Of a DNA stretch of 64,000 bases, positions 36,460 to 44,233 are shown piece by piece. The position numbers were made by a program, and so were the translations under genes. Below the pieces are notes generated by a model. That model was not told the DNA's origin and did no database searches. It saw nothing but the letters and a program-made list of their open reading frames with translations. Location: the NCBI GenBank assembly GCA_018368455.1, contig JAGZEG010000005.1:1-64000 (forward strand), written 5' to 3'. This DNA comes from Coriobacteriia bacterium. GTDB taxonomy: Bacteria > Actinomycetota > Coriobacteriia > Coriobacteriales > UMGS124. Position 1 is the first letter of the stretch. Each line of letters opens with the position of its first letter.

Positions 36460-37245
36460 ATGAGCGAGCCCATCCTCCCTGAGCGACTGCAGGCACGCCC
36501 CACGATGGAGGAGGTCGACGCGAGCGTTGCGGCGGCCAAGAAGACCCTGCTGAACAAGATCAAGCGCTCGGTGTATGCCTATCGTGTTGACTGCGGTGGC
36601 TGCAACGGCTGCGAGATCGAGATATTCGGCACGATCACGCCCGTCTTTGATGCCGAGCGCTTCGGCATCAAGGTTGTGCCGTCGCCTCGCCAGGCCGACG
36701 TGCTCATCTACACGGGTGCTGTCACGCGCGCCATGCGCATGCCGGCCTACCGTGCCTTTGAAGGCGCCCCCGACCCCAAGATCGTCATCTCGTATGGCGC
36801 TTGCGGGTGCACGGGCGGCATCTTCTACGATAACTACTGCGTCTGGGGCGGCACGGACAAGCTCCTGCCCGTCGATGTCTACATCCCGGGCTGCCCGCCG
36901 TCGCCGGCGCAGACGATCTACGGCTTTGCCATGGCCCTGGGCCTGCTTGACCAGAAGCTGCACGCCAAGGTCGACAAGGAGGCCGAGGACGAGCAGGCGC
37001 CGATCCTGCACCCCGGCGTCCCGTACAAGCTGCGCGTCGCCCTGGAGCGCGAGGCCCGCGAGATGGCGGGCTACCGCTACGGTCGCGACCTGGTGAACGA
37101 GTACATGGATGTCCTCGAGGGCGCCAAGACCGACGTCATGGGACACGTGGACGACTTCATCCAGCACTGCGATGACCCGCGTCGCGTCGAGATCTTCAAC
37201 GCGCTGCGCAAGGTCACGGTCGACCACACGGTCGGAGTGGCGTAA
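36460..37245 (+). CDS. hyfI: [NiFe] hydrogenase small subunit HyfI (NuoB-like)
   Basis: The 261-residue protein carries the proximal [4Fe-4S] cluster next to the Ni-Fe site. Ligands are in DCGGCNGCEIE (Cys45, 48, 51), YGACGCTGG and IPGCPPSP. There is no Tat signal, consistent with a cytoplasm-facing enzyme. Length and position match HyfI/HycG. The ATG of hycH follows the stop directly. Confidence 0.94.
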   Translation: MSEPILPERLQARPTMEEVDASVAAAKKTLLNKIKRSVYAYRVDCGGCNGCEIEIFGTITPVFDAERFGIKVVPSPRQADVLIYTGAVTRAMRMPAYRAFEGAPDPKIVISYGACGCTGGIFYDNYCVWGGTDKLLPVDVYIPGCPPSPAQTIYGFAMALGLLDQKLHAKVDKEAEDEQAPILHPGVPYKLRVALEREAREMAGYRYGRDLVNEYMDVLEGAKTDVMGHVDDFIQHCDDPRRVEIFNALRKVTVDHTVGVA

Positions 37246-37953
37246 ATGAGCGCGCAGGCTGATACGCGCGCGGCCGAGTCTGCCTGCGGGCAGGGCTCGG
37301 ACGCGACGACGCCGGCCTGCGCGCCGCTCGTTGCGGGGGTCTCGGCAGGTGCCGGGGCCCCCGCGGCCGATGCGGGCGCGCGCAGGCCGGGTCCGTGCGC
37401 GGCGTCTCTCGAGGCGCTGTACGCGGCCGACCCCGACGCCGCTGCGGTTCGCCGGACGGAGGATCGCACGTCTGCGGCCTGGTCGGGCGCTCCCGGCGAG
37501 GTGGTGTTCTACCGGCTCACGAAGAAGTTCGTCGAGAGCCAGGAGTCCATCCCCGAGGAGTCGAAGCAGGTCATGTACTATACGCTGGCGATCGGGCACC
37601 ACACCGGCGTCATCGACTGCTTCGAACCGGCGCTGGGGTGCTCGCGCGAGCTGTTCGACAGGATCGTTTCGCTGTTCCCCGAGGGGAGCGACGCCCGCTA
37701 CAAGCTCGAGGGCATCGCGCGCTACGGCGAGATCCAGATCGACAAGTCCCACGTTGCCACGCTGTTGCCGGCCGTCGACCAGGTCCTGCAGGACCTGGGG
37801 TATCGCGGCTCGGCCAAGGCGGGCATCGACGTGCAGCTTTCCGACTTCGGCGTGCGCACGCAGGAGGTTGCGTGGCTCATGCAGTTCGAGGACCTGCTCG
37901 GGGACGTGCGTGACGAGGTCGCGCTGTATCTGACAGGGAGAGGCAAGGAGTAA
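37246..37953 (+). CDS. hycH: Formate hydrogenlyase maturation protein HycH, extended
   Basis: The C-terminal 150 residues match HycH: EVVFYRLTKKFVESQ, VMYYTLAIGHHTGVIDC, and YGEIQIDKSHV. HycH assists assembly of the hydrogenase module in E. coli. About 85 extra residues at the N-terminus are Ala/Pro/Gly-rich and probably disordered. The ATG directly after hyfI is the obvious coupled start, but an internal start could remove part of the extension. The stop overlaps the ATG of hycI by one base. Confidence 0.87.
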   Translation: MSAQADTRAAESACGQGSDATTPACAPLVAGVSAGAGAPAADAGARRPGPCAASLEALYAADPDAAAVRRTEDRTSAAWSGAPGEVVFYRLTKKFVESQESIPEESKQVMYYTLAIGHHTGVIDCFEPALGCSRELFDRIVSLFPEGSDARYKLEGIARYGEIQIDKSHVATLLPAVDQVLQDLGYRGSAKAGIDVQLSDFGVRTQEVAWLMQFEDLLGDVRDEVALYLTGRGKE

Positions 37954-38468
37954 TGGGCATGGATGCCGACGAGCTCGAGGGCGCCGCTCAGGCGCAGGCC
38001 GCACCCAACATCGTGTTCTGCGTGGGCAGCGTGCTGCGCGGCGACGACGCCGCCGGCCCGATGCTCGCCAAGATGCTCGAGGACGACCCCATCGAGGGGT
38101 GGGACGTCATCGACGGGGGCCAGACGCCCGAGGACGACATCATCGTCATCAAGCGCCGCCACCCGAAGCGCGTCATCGTCGTGGACGCCGCCGCCATGGG
38201 GCTGCCCGTCGGCGAGGTGCGCCTCATCGATGACCAGGACATCTCGACGAGCTATCTGATGTCGTCTCACTCGCTGCCCATCACGCTGCTGCTCGGCGAG
38301 GTGCGCTCCGCGTGTGACGACGTGGCGTTCGTTGGCATCCAACCGGGCAACACGGGCTTCTACGAGCCGCTGTCGCCCGAGGTGCTCGAAGCGGTGCAGG
38401 CGCTCTACGCCCGCATCAAGGGGGGCGCGGACCTCTCGGACATCCCGCACACGAGCCAGGCGCAATAA
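37953..38468 (+). CDS. hycI: Hydrogenase maturation protease HycI
   Basis: The 171-residue protease should cut the C-terminal extension from HyfG after nickel insertion. The family motifs are CVGSVLRGDDAAGP, the VVDAA strand with GLPVGEVRLID, and SSHSLPI. It overlaps hycH by one base. It ends the hyf operon proper; focA follows after 96 bases. Confidence 0.92.
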   Translation: MGMDADELEGAAQAQAAPNIVFCVGSVLRGDDAAGPMLAKMLEDDPIEGWDVIDGGQTPEDDIIVIKRRHPKRVIVVDAAAMGLPVGEVRLIDDQDISTSYLMSSHSLPITLLLGEVRSACDDVAFVGIQPGNTGFYEPLSPEVLEAVQALYARIKGGADLSDIPHTSQAQ

Positions 38469-38521
38469 CGCGGCGTCTGGTTGGCGCGCGGGGTGGTACA
38501 GTGTTCGCGCTGAGTTTCCTG

Positions 38522-38538
38522 GGCCCCTTCCAGGGGCC
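38522..38538 (+). other. Short stem-loop upstream of focA
   Basis: GGCCCCT (38522-38528) and AGGGGCC (38532-38538) pair around TCC. No T run follows, so it may modulate the step from hycI into focA. TACAGT at 38497-38502 is a possible -10. Confidence 0.35.
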
Positions 38539-38564
38539 ACATCTTACGTTTGGAGGCATTCGCT

Positions 38565-39422
38565 ATGAGCGAAATGCAACTGCCGCAGGGGCAGGTCGCC
38601 GCGCTGACGCCGGCAGCCCCCGGCCCGGCCGACATCGAGCAGAAGGCTGAGGCGGCCGCCGTCTCGAAGGCCAACCTCAAGATCGGCAAGATGTTCGTGC
38701 TGGCCATGTTCGCCGGTGCTTTCATCGCGTTCGGCGCCGCGTTCTTCGTCATGTTCCTGGGCGACACGACGCTGACGTTCGCCGCGCAGCGCTGCCTGGG
38801 TGGCCTGTGCTTCTGCCTCGGCCTCGTGCTCGTGCTGTGCTGCGGCGCTGAGCTGTTCACGGGCAACTGCCTCATGATCACGGGCGTTATGAGCAAGAAG
38901 ATCAGCTGGGGCGGCATGTTCAAGAACTGGATTGTCGTGTGGATCGGCAACCTGGTGGGCGCTCTGCTCATCGTGTTCCTGCTCTACATGTCCAACCTGC
39001 AGGGCATGAACGGCGGCGCTGTGGGCGACCAGTTCGTGAGCGTCGCTGCGGGCAAGGTCACGCTCGCCCCGGCCACGCTGTTCTTCAAGGGCATTATGTG
39101 CAACATCTTCGTGTGCCTGGCCGTGTGGATCGGCTTTGCTGCGAAGAACGTCGCCGACAAGGTCATCGGCATCCTGCTCCCCATCAGCGCCTTCGTCGCC
39201 ATGGGCTTCGAGCACTGCGTTGCCAACATGTTCTTCCTGAATATGGGCCTCGCGTGCAAGGCCGGTGGCTTCGGCGCGTCCGTGGCTGCGGCTGCCTCGC
39301 TGAACGTCGGCAGCGTGTGCTACAACCTGGCGCTCGCCACGCTCGGCAACATCGTGGGCGGCGTCATCTTCGTCGGCCTGGCCTACTGGTACGTCTACCA
39401 CAAGCCTGTCGCCGCGAAGTAA
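38565..39422 (+). CDS. focA: Formate channel FocA
   Basis: The 285-residue FNT-family channel has six membrane segments. The marks are CCGAELFTGNCLM, the NWIVVWIGNLVGAL helix, and GFEHCVANMFFLNMG with the gating histidine. It should import or export formate and supply the hydrogenlyase. The ATG at 38565 has GGAGG eight bases upstream. A rho-independent terminator follows, closing the formate module. Confidence 0.92.
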   Translation: MSEMQLPQGQVAALTPAAPGPADIEQKAEAAAVSKANLKIGKMFVLAMFAGAFIAFGAAFFVMFLGDTTLTFAAQRCLGGLCFCLGLVLVLCCGAELFTGNCLMITGVMSKKISWGGMFKNWIVVWIGNLVGALLIVFLLYMSNLQGMNGGAVGDQFVSVAAGKVTLAPATLFFKGIMCNIFVCLAVWIGFAAKNVADKVIGILLPISAFVAMGFEHCVANMFFLNMGLACKAGGFGASVAAAASLNVGSVCYNLALATLGNIVGGVIFVGLAYWYVYHKPVAAK

Positions 39423-39449
39423 CGCAAGCGAGATACGCAAGCTCGTTCA

Positions 39450-39484
39450 GGGGTCGGTCGCCACGCGCGGCCGGCCCCTTTTTG
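39450..39484 (+). terminator. Terminator after focA
   Basis: GGGGTCGGTCGCC with its partner GGCCGGCCCC around CACGCGC is followed by TTTTT. Confidence 0.85.
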
Positions 39485-39517
39485 TAGTTCGTGGGCAGAG
39501 GGGCTCTCGACGGCCCT

Positions 39518-40846
39518 TTAACGGAAGAGGAACGGGGTCAGGTAGAGAGGCACCGTGACTTTCTTGCCGTCTCTGCCTACGTTCCCGTCAATGAGCTTGT
39601 AGCCGAGTGCAATGTCCTCGCGCTCTAGCAACGCGTTGAGCGAGGCGGTAGCGCCGCGTCGGGCCTTGACTTCCACAGGGACGGTGCTGCCAGCCCTATC
39701 GACAAGAAACTCGATTTCGTGGCTGCCGTTTTGGGACATCCAGTAGTGCAGCGGGATCCCGTTCTTTGCAAGCATCCCTGCGACGAGATTCTCGTAGAGG
39801 CCGCCTTTCATTGGGCCCGCTAGCGTGTTGTTGACAACGGGGGCAAGCATCTCGAAGCCATACATCGCCATGAGCAGCCCCGTGTCATTGGCATAAAGCC
39901 GGAACTTGCTGTCGTCTTCGTAAGCGACGAGCGGGAAGCTCGGTGTGCTGACAGAGGTGCAGCGCAGCACCATGTTGGCACCGGCGATCCAGTCGACAGA
40001 ACTGTCGAACTTGCGCGAGGTGCCGCCCTTTTCGACGAGGGCGTAGCGAAACTTCGTGTTCTCCTTGGCGAGCTGGCGCGGCAATGACGTGAAGCAGGCT
40101 CGCGCCTTGACGCGCTCGGTTTCTGAGGCGTAGCGCGCGATGTCATCGAGGTACGAGGCCAACAACTTCGACTGTGTTGCGAAAACATCGCCGTAGTTCT
40201 TGGTGTCAACAAAGGTTTGGACAACCTCGGGCATGCCTCCGATGGCAAGATACTCCCTCAGCGTTCTCATCATGGACTCGTGGACAGCGCGAGGAACGGG
40301 TTCCAGGTTGTCAAGGTAGCGGCGCAGCAGCGCGGTGGCAGCTCCATCGAGTCCTTGCGCCCAGAGGTACTCCTCGAAGTCGAGGGGGTGCATCTCGATG
40401 ACACGCTTGTAGCCTACGGGAATAGAGGCAACCTCGTCTGCCTGACGAAACTGGATGCCAAGAAGCGAGCCTGAGGCGACAACGTCAAAGCGATCGTCCT
40501 GAGCAAGATACTTGAGAGCGGTGCGCGCCCGGGGGCACTCCTGGATCTCGTCCAGGAAGATGAGGGTGTCATGTTCGATGAAGTGGATGCCGGAGATGAG
40601 CAGCGTCATCTGCTGATAGATGGCGTCGGCTTCCAACGACCCGGCAAAGATGTCCTTGTACTCGGGGTGCGCAACGAAGTCGAGCACGATATAGCTGGCA
40701 TAGTTCTCGCGACCAAACGCGTCGATGATATACGACTTGCCCACCTGGCGAGCCCCTTTGACGAGCAGGCATTCGCGCTCCTTTGTGGCGCGCCATTGGG
40801 TGAGAAAGGCGGTCATTTTGCGCTTAAGCATCGCGGCCTCATCCAT
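39518..40846 (-). CDS. ATPase with DUF4143 domain
   Basis: The 442-residue protein has an N-terminal AAA-type ATPase (Walker A GARQVGKS near residue 30, Walker B LIFLDEIQE) and a C-terminal DUF4143 region with LVDRAGSTVPVEVKARRG. This architecture is frequent in bacteria and archaea, often as several paralogues per genome. Its function is unknown. It is the only reverse-strand gene between 14.3 and 49 kb and has lower GC than its neighbours in places, which fits acquisition. Three direct repeats lie just upstream of its start. Confidence 0.9.
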   Translation of the reverse strand: MDEAAMLKRKMTAFLTQWRATKERECLLVKGARQVGKSYIIDAFGRENYASYIVLDFVAHPEYKDIFAGSLEADAIYQQMTLLISGIHFIEHDTLIFLDEIQECPRARTALKYLAQDDRFDVVASGSLLGIQFRQADEVASIPVGYKRVIEMHPLDFEEYLWAQGLDGAATALLRRYLDNLEPVPRAVHESMMRTLREYLAIGGMPEVVQTFVDTKNYGDVFATQSKLLASYLDDIARYASETERVKARACFTSLPRQLAKENTKFRYALVEKGGTSRKFDSSVDWIAGANMVLRCTSVSTPSFPLVAYEDDSKFRLYANDTGLLMAMYGFEMLAPVVNNTLAGPMKGGLYENLVAGMLAKNGIPLHYWMSQNGSHEIEFLVDRAGSTVPVEVKARRGATASLNALLEREDIALGYKLIDGNVGRDGKKVTVPLYLTPFLFR

Positions 40847-40865
40847 GCTGGTAATCGCTGTATAT

Positions 40866-40944
40866 GCAGCTTTTCAAGATCTATACTAGTCATAGATTGC
40901 AGCTTTTCAAGACTAAATACTGCAATTTGTGCAGCTTTTCAAGA
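40866..40944. repeat. Three direct repeats upstream of the DUF4143 gene
   Basis: GCAGCTTTTCAAGA occurs at 40866-40879, 40899-40912 and 40931-40944, with periods of 33 and 32 bp. The DNA between is AT-rich and unlike the flanks. The position suggests regulatory sites for the reverse-strand ATPase. The rest of the gap to 41243 shows nothing recognisable. Confidence 0.6.
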
Positions 40945-41243
40945 GCCAAGATGATTGGATGAGCGGTGTTTGGCTGATGGCGCTTTCTCGCGCATCTCAT
41001 TGCCGGCTTGCCCGAGGGGCCTGAAGTCGCTGGAGAGGCTTTTATCCCTTACCTGTTGTTCACGGGCAAGGGGTGCTGCTTCAAGATCTGTCTCCCGGTG
41101 CGGGAGGCGTGACGGTATCCGTGCGGCGCAAGGGATGGGCCGCCTGAAGAATCGGTGGGGAAGGCAGGTTCGATGCGGTGATCACTCCGGTTCGGCCAAA
41201 AGCGGGTAAGGTCGGGGGAATCCAAACGCGGAAAGGGATTCCC

Positions 41244-43541
41244 ATGGACGAGCGCGCACCGCAGGACACCATCGAGTCGCCGGCCGGCGAGACAGGCTCG
41301 CAGGTCGTGGCCGCTCGCGCCGCTTGCGATGCTGCTTCGGGTGCGACCCCCGTGTCCGACGTGCCGTGCGAGGTGGCGACCTCTGTGGAGTCGCGCGATG
41401 TCGCCGGCACGAGTGCGCAGGCCTTTGTGGACGCACGTCCGGCTGCGCAGGCTTCCGACGGTATGCGCGACGTCGTCACGACGTGCGGTGGGTGCGACGC
41501 CGAGTGCGCGTTCTACGCTCGCATCTCCCCGCAGACGGGTCGCGTCGAGGCGACGCTGCCCGTGCCCGGCCACCCCTGCGAAGCGCCACGCCTCTGCGGC
41601 CGCGGAAAGCGCCGCCTCGGTATGCCGTACTTTGGCGACGATCGCGTGCTGCACCCGCTCAAGCGCCAGCCTGACGGCACGTTCGCCCCGATCTCCTGGG
41701 AGCAGGCCTACGCTGAGATAGCCGAGCGCATCCAGGCCATCATCGCAGCCCACGGTGCGCCCTCGCTGGCGTGCACGACGGGTGTTTCCTCGTATTTCCG
41801 CTGGTACGCCGCCCGTCTGCTTGCGGCTCTGGGCTCGCCGAACATCTACGGTGTCAACGGCGCGTGCGAGTCGAGCCGCGTCACCGGCTGGCAGCACACG
41901 CTGGGCTACAGCCCTGACAGCGACCTGGAGCACACGGACTACATCGTTTATCTCGGCCGTTCGCTCGTGGACTCCGCGAGCGTCTCGACGGGCAGCCTCG
42001 TGACGCAGGCCCGCGAGCGCGGTGCTGGCATCGTCTCCGTCGACCCGCGGCGCAACTCCACGGTGGACAAGGCGACGGAGTGGCTCAAGATCCGTCCCGG
42101 TCACGATCTCGCGCTGCTGCTGGGCATCGCGCACGTCCTCATCAAGGAAGACCTCTACGACCGCGAGTTCGTTGCGGCTCACACGACAGGTTTCGACGAG
42201 TTTGCCCGTGCTATGGAGCCATACACCGCTGCGTGGGCTGCCCGTGAGTGTGACATCTCCGAGGAGGCCGTCCTGCGTGTCGCCAGAGGCCTCGGCGCTG
42301 CCCGACCGCGCTCGGTCGTGGACTGTGGCTTCCACGGTGGCATCGGTGTCGCCTACGTAAACGGTACGCAGACGGCCCGTATGATCGCCCTGGTCGACGC
42401 CCTGCTCGGCAATTACGGCCAGGAGGGTGGCAACCTCAACCCTCCGCAGGTACTGCACCTGGGCGACCTCGACCCGGCGCAGTTTCTCACGCCGCCGACG
42501 CCGCAGGCTCCCAAGGCGGGGGCCGATCGCTACCCGCTTGTCGAGGCGGGCGCAGGCCTGTGCACGACGATTGGCGAGTCCATCGAGCTCGATGAGATCC
42601 ACGGCCTCATCGCTTACGCCTCCAACCCGGCCATGGGCTACGGCAACCCGCGTGAGTGGATGCGCATGCTCGGCGAGCTCGACCTGCTCGTGTGCATTGA
42701 CATCCGCATGACGGAGACGGCCATGCTCGCCGACTACGTGTTGCCTGACGTGACGTTCCTCGAGTGCGACCGCGGCGTCGGCATCAAGGGGAGCGGTCTG
42801 TATTACCGCAACCGCGCGATCGAGCCACTGCATCCCGACACGCGCTCGGCCGACCGCGTCATTCGCGAGCTCGCCGACGCCTTGGGGGTGGGACGATACT
42901 TCGCGTTTACGGCAGACGACCTGGCCCGCGCGCGCATCGCGCCCTACGGGGCCGACCTGGACGAGCTCAAACGCGTGGGTTATTGGGATACGGGCATCGA
43001 CCTGTCGGCGCGCACAGGAGAGCCCGTCATCGAGACGCCCGACGGCAAGATCGCTTTTGCGAGCGAGCTGTGGGAGCGGGCTGGCCTGGGGCGCACGCCG
43101 GGCTGGCAGCCGCCGCTCGTCGAGCCGGGACCTGGGGAGTTCCGCCTCATTTCGGGGAACAACCCGTTCGAGTCGCACACATCGTCGCACGTGCTGGCCG
43201 GCAAGAAGGGTGATCCGGCGCGCGAGCGCATGGCGGGTGTGTGGATGCACACGAGCCGCGCCGCTGAGCTGGGCATTGCCGACGGCGAGGAGGTCGAGGT
43301 CGTCTCCGAGCTGGGGCGCGACCGCGTCATCGCGCACGTGACAGACGACATCCATCCCAGCGCTCTGTTCACGTCGGCCGCTCCGGGCGGGCGCAGCGGC
43401 AAGTTTGCCGGCAAGCAGCAGGCGGGGGAGGGCGCCATGGGCGTGGGCCCGCTCGACCATACGCCGCTGCGCTATGACCGGCTGACGGGCGCCGCCCTGA
43501 CGCAGGAGAACGTCGTGCGTGTGGAGCGCCTCGCTCGGTAG
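41244..43541 (+). CDS. Cytoplasmic molybdopterin oxidoreductase of unknown substrate
   Basis: The 765-residue protein starts with about 75 Ala/Ser-rich residues. A [4Fe-4S] site follows in CGGCDAECAF plus CGRGK, and then the bis-MGD fold. The segment NGACESS places a cysteine where molybdenum is bound in the PhsA/PsrA/Fdh-like branch. It has no Tat signal or membrane segment, so it looks cytoplasmic. No ferredoxin or chaperone gene lies beside it. The ATG at 41244 follows GAAAGGGA; an upstream start would add only 22 residues. Formate dehydrogenase-like or a reductase role cannot be distinguished. Confidence 0.82.
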   Translation: MDERAPQDTIESPAGETGSQVVAARAACDAASGATPVSDVPCEVATSVESRDVAGTSAQAFVDARPAAQASDGMRDVVTTCGGCDAECAFYARISPQTGRVEATLPVPGHPCEAPRLCGRGKRRLGMPYFGDDRVLHPLKRQPDGTFAPISWEQAYAEIAERIQAIIAAHGAPSLACTTGVSSYFRWYAARLLAALGSPNIYGVNGACESSRVTGWQHTLGYSPDSDLEHTDYIVYLGRSLVDSASVSTGSLVTQARERGAGIVSVDPRRNSTVDKATEWLKIRPGHDLALLLGIAHVLIKEDLYDREFVAAHTTGFDEFARAMEPYTAAWAARECDISEEAVLRVARGLGAARPRSVVDCGFHGGIGVAYVNGTQTARMIALVDALLGNYGQEGGNLNPPQVLHLGDLDPAQFLTPPTPQAPKAGADRYPLVEAGAGLCTTIGESIELDEIHGLIAYASNPAMGYGNPREWMRMLGELDLLVCIDIRMTETAMLADYVLPDVTFLECDRGVGIKGSGLYYRNRAIEPLHPDTRSADRVIRELADALGVGRYFAFTADDLARARIAPYGADLDELKRVGYWDTGIDLSARTGEPVIETPDGKIAFASELWERAGLGRTPGWQPPLVEPGPGEFRLISGNNPFESHTSSHVLAGKKGDPARERMAGVWMHTSRAAELGIADGEEVEVVSELGRDRVIAHVTDDIHPSALFTSAAPGGRSGKFAGKQQAGEGAMGVGPLDHTPLRYDRLTGAALTQENVVRVERLAR

Positions 43542-43610
43542 GCCTGCGAGCGTTGCGGCTTTTGGCGGCGTCGGGCACGGCTCTGCGCGCGGAGGCGGGC
43601 GCTGCTTGCG

Positions 43611-44066
43611 GACGAGAATCGAGCTCGTGAATGCTCTCGCTGGGCCGGCCGCCCCGCAGCGCCGGCAAAACCGCAGGTGCCCGGCTTCCGACAGGTGCGC
43701 GGCGCGTCCTTAGGGGGAGGCGACCTATGCACGAGCGGCCTTCCTGCCCGCGAAAGGCCGCTCGGCGTGCGGGGATGGGCGCTCGCATGCTTCTGGACGC
43801 TTTCCGCGGCGAGCGGCCCTTGCGGTTTTGCGCGGGCACCGTGCACCTGTACGGTTGCGAACGCCTACGGGCGCGGTTTTGCACGCATGCCCATCTTTCG
43901 TGGGCGAGAATCGGGCTCGTGCATACCCCCACTAGATCGCCTGGCCTGCGGTGCCAGCAAAACCGCAGGTGGGCGCTCTCTGTCGAGTCACTTGCGGGCC
44001 CCCGGGGAGACGTCGGCCATACACGAGCGGCCTTTCTGGCCCCGGAGAGCCCCTCGGCGTGCAAGA
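43611..44066. repeat. Dispersed repeat family C, locus 2: two direct copies, 292-bp offset
   Basis: A unit of about 155-165 bp occurs twice, from about 43611 and again from about 43903. Landmarks keep an exact 292-bp offset: CGAGAATCGAGCTCGTGAAT at 43613 versus its variant at 43905, GCAAAACCGCAGGTG at 43665 versus 43957, and CACGAGCGGCC at 43730 versus 44022. Within each unit the first and last landmarks are inverted relative to each other, so each could fold. The gap 43542-44233 contains no supported gene. Confidence 0.75.
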
Positions 44067-44155
44067 GTTCGCGCCGTTGACGTGGGCCGTGCCAGCGTGG
44101 CCTCTCGGTGGCCGCCGCCGTTCCGACCGCGCTATCCTGCTCGCCTTTCGTGCAC

Positions 44156-44161
44156 TATCAT
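44156..44161 (+). promoter_or_regulatory. Possible -10 upstream of nhaC
   Basis: TATCAT lies about 73 bases before the nhaC start; no good -35 was found. Confidence 0.2.
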
Positions 44162-44233
44162 GATGCCTGCGGCGGATCCTACTGGCTCAACCCGTCCGCC
44201 TCGCTGCCGGACTGCTACCTGCTGGAGTGCTCT

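Noticed and set aside
40866..40944. Short CRISPR array
   Set aside because: Only three 14-bp repeats with 18-19-bp gaps, and no cas genes.
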